NCBI GenBank assembly: GCA_002314595.1 | Contig: DCGP01000034.1 | Coordinates: 1 to 15,173, forward strand | Length of the DNA: 15,173 bases | Direction of reading: 5' to 3' | From: Clostridiales bacterium UBA1775 | GTDB lineage: Bacteria; Bacillota; Clostridia; Monoglobales; Firm-18 | Shown: positions 14,601 through 15,173 of the stretch, one piece after another | Layout: each line of letters starts with the position of its first letter | How positions within the stretch are numbered: the first letter of the stretch is position 1 | Notes under the pieces: model-generated | What the model was told of the DNA's origin: nothing | The model's input: the letters and a program-made list of their open reading frames with translations, nothing else | Database searches by the model: none | Translations under genes and position numbers: made by a program

Positions 14601-15096
14601 TGGCGGTGGCGGCGGTGCAACAAGACCTGCAACCGTTAAGAAAGATGAAGAACAAAAAGTTGAAGAAACTGATACAGAAGAAACAATCGTTGGCGCAAAG
14701 AAGCTTGAACTTATTATCGGAAGCAAAGTAATTGACGTTGACGGTAAAACTGTTGAAAACGATGTTGCTCCTTTAATCAGAAATGACCGTACAATGTTAC
14801 CTGCAAGATTTGTTGCAGAAAACTTAGGTGCAACTGTTGAATGGGACGAAGAACAACAAAAGGTTACAATTACAAGCGCAGATAAAAAGACAGTAATCAC
14901 ACTTGTAATCGGCTTACCTGTTATCTTCGTAACAGATACAACAGCAAAAGAAGGCGCAACAAAGGAATTAGAACTTGAATGCGCTCCATTCATCGAAAAT
15001 GACAGAACATACACACCACTTCGTGCAATTGCCGAAGCACTTGGTGCAAAGGTTGAATGGGAAGAAGCTACTCAAAAGGTAACTATTTCAAGATAA
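11653..15096 (+). CDS. large secreted BspA-type repeat protein with C-terminal stalk (copper-amine-oxidase-N) domain
   Basis: The open part is 1147 residues; the true start is probably ATG 11615, one base out of frame. Residues are counted from 11653. Residues 1-17 are the end of a signal peptide, with ASA before TYTAV. A VISC lipobox-like match at 2-5 makes a lipoprotein possible but less likely. About 20-350 look like a parallel beta-helix (GGAIFNSG, MGAAIYNE, IGAGID, CAGLFANG repeats). About 360-690 are BspA-type leucine-rich repeats (LRR_5). About 729-758 resemble an InlB/Listeria-Bacteroides repeat (LKGWYDEKG...YTAKW). About 785-925 form a beta-rich segment that starts WKWDSATKTLTLNNA. 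A G6 run and an acidic linker (983-1012) follow. About 1018-1147 are two copper-amine-oxidase-N-type units with NDRTMLPARFVAENLGA and NDRTYTPLRAIAEALGA. There is no LPXTG or transmembrane anchor; the C-terminal domain may hold it to the wall. A role in adhesion or host or glycan contact is inference. Confidence 0.85.
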   Translation: MVISCLTGLTFTTSASATYTAVLDGATPYATVKDALDTITDTANHEITLIADTDEEIVIPEKRDITLDLNNHVLSGKESAEGPIIFVNIVMCKLTIKDGSDNKTPKYFNVDEQTGVWTLAEDQSTPTEYSVLGGCITGAKRYSESECNKGGAIFNSGTLVVKDIAIVGNEANMGAAIYNEAWTGNLTLDGAVIAGNYADIGAGIDSRHDATIKNTTIAENKAVECAGLFANGSTTIGDGTIIKNNTTTDSYPSAGAYLYHTNEWDATMMLTGDVVIKDNKSAGNDANLCLQNEVVTLDSLSSTSQIGVSVLDDNEALTSGKFASGTKGDAMRLTPDNSSYSISRDSSTNDISLLLSLGTCGAEGNESNVTWDFDYTTGTLTISGTGAMVDFAYGDNTSAFRPLKDLVKKVVIADGVASIGEFAFYGYTNLTELSIGKNVLNIYGSAFENTGLTSLYVPKNVVSISEKAFYNATKLNSITFENENLACGSSNQFMGTAYAKNNANWSDGIMYVGTSAVQFDKTRVDGNVITFKPDTTATFLEKGYIEEISVQGFEIAETNQKYKTVNGVLYSKDGKTLIRFPGSVTGEFVIPEGVNNIGQTAFERTKLSKVTTPSTTKKIHSFVFEKSTSLTDVIIKGDVEEIEIMLFYECTALKNISLPATVKNVLMGAFYDCNALENIYFDGSMALAQKIKISTMMNTPFTLDKFKVLFDDKLDGVVNMSNYKTWTHYPYTLKGWYDEKGSLLVGDASYFQSYTAKWLNEYGNEVVDKAIDFFDLPTTDMMDTQGWKWDSATKTLTLNNATFDCSGIYKKESTPAIELPDGATVVSETDSVNTIIGPVSDAQSVGIWATGEVTFVGDGTINVKTSNEKKANTALLAFGNVTVKDEMKLVLCKGKDVGVFKAISLDLRGESTELTLNDKATITAYNRITCEYEYGLGNYFITGEKDGERTRTYGRDSIKDFYEECIVIYRAGTLSETGLYKYGGGGGGATRPATVKKDEEQKVEETDTEETIVGAKKLELIIGSKVIDVDGKTVENDVAPLIRNDRTMLPARFVAENLGATVEWDEEQQKVTITSADKKTVITLVIGLPVIFVTDTTAKEGATKELELECAPFIENDRTYTPLRAIAEALGAKVEWEEATQKVTISR

Positions 15097-15109
15097 CTAA
15101 ATAACAAAA

Positions 15110-15138
15110 ATGCTCTCACTTAGGTGAGGGCATTTTTT
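15110..15138 (+). terminator. intrinsic terminator of the surface protein gene
   Basis: A 10-bp stem ATGCTCTCAC/GTGAGGGCAT (15110-15119 with 15124-15133, one G-T pair) with a 4-base loop is followed by T6 (15133-15138). A-rich bases before it could also pair with the T-run. It ends the gene 14 bases after the stop. Confidence 0.92.
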
Positions 15139-15148
15139 ATAGGTAAAT

Positions 15149-15173
15149 AATGAATACTGAAAAATGAATACTG
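15149..15173. repeat. short direct repeat AATGAATACTG, cut by the window end
   Basis: AATGAATACTG occurs at 15149-15159 and again at 15163-15173, a period of 14 bases, and the second copy ends with the window. It may be the start of a longer tandem array. Two copies alone are too few to classify. Confidence 0.4.

Noticed and set aside
14556..15014. 152-codon minus-strand frame, serine/valine rich with a run of prolines
   Set aside because: It is the antisense of the surface protein's linker and stalk domain; the composition mirrors the coding strand and there is no SD or known domain.

Overview
The window looks like chromosomal DNA from a low-GC Gram-positive bacterium, most likely a gut-associated clostridium (class Clostridia, perhaps Oscillospiraceae). 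The reasons are an AT-rich base composition, Bacillota-type strong Shine-Dalgarno (SD) sites with occasional TTG and GTG starts, an HPr kinase gene, and a large secreted protein that combines BspA-type leucine-rich repeats with a C-terminal copper-amine-oxidase-N stalk domain. This placement is inference; no 16S or other taxonomic marker is present.

Left edge (1-388). A tRNA-Pro(CGG) with encoded CCA lies on the minus strand, with a consensus promoter and a hairpin terminator. Its promoter stands back to back with the promoter of the first operon.

Conserved operon (407-6840, plus strand). The order is hprK, PHP phosphatase (YcdX type), ROK glucokinase, murB, rapZ (yvcJ), yvcK, then a CE15-like serine esterase. 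Neighbours overlap or sit less than about 40 bases apart, and one terminator overlaps the last stop codon. The theme is sugar-status sensing and peptidoglycan precursor supply: HPr phosphorylation, glucose phosphorylation, UDP-MurNAc synthesis, and the RapZ/YvcK pair linked to amino sugar and cell wall homeostasis. In many Bacillota whiA follows yvcK; here an esterase gene takes that place.

Minus-strand block (6869-11381). This holds a Gfo/Idh/MocA oxidoreductase, a MATE-type membrane protein fused to a C-terminal HATPase domain of the RsbW/SpoIIAB type, and an MFS transporter resembling the organophosphate antiporter family. The two intergenic gaps here (about 7898-8084 and 9825-10157) are filled with imperfect palindromes, a triplicated 16-mer and terminators. 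The two palindromes share a common centre and look like dispersed intergenic repeats.

Right edge (11382-15173, plus strand). A single large secreted protein reads divergently from the MFS gene. Its strong SD and natural ATG are separated from the long frame by a one-base deficit in an A-run. Restoring one A gives a complete signal peptide. This is either a sequencing error, a real null allele or a slippage-controlled switch. A strong terminator ends the unit.

The most unusual items are the MATE-HATPase fusion, the A-tract frameshift at the head of the surface protein, and the structured repeats around the minus-strand genes.
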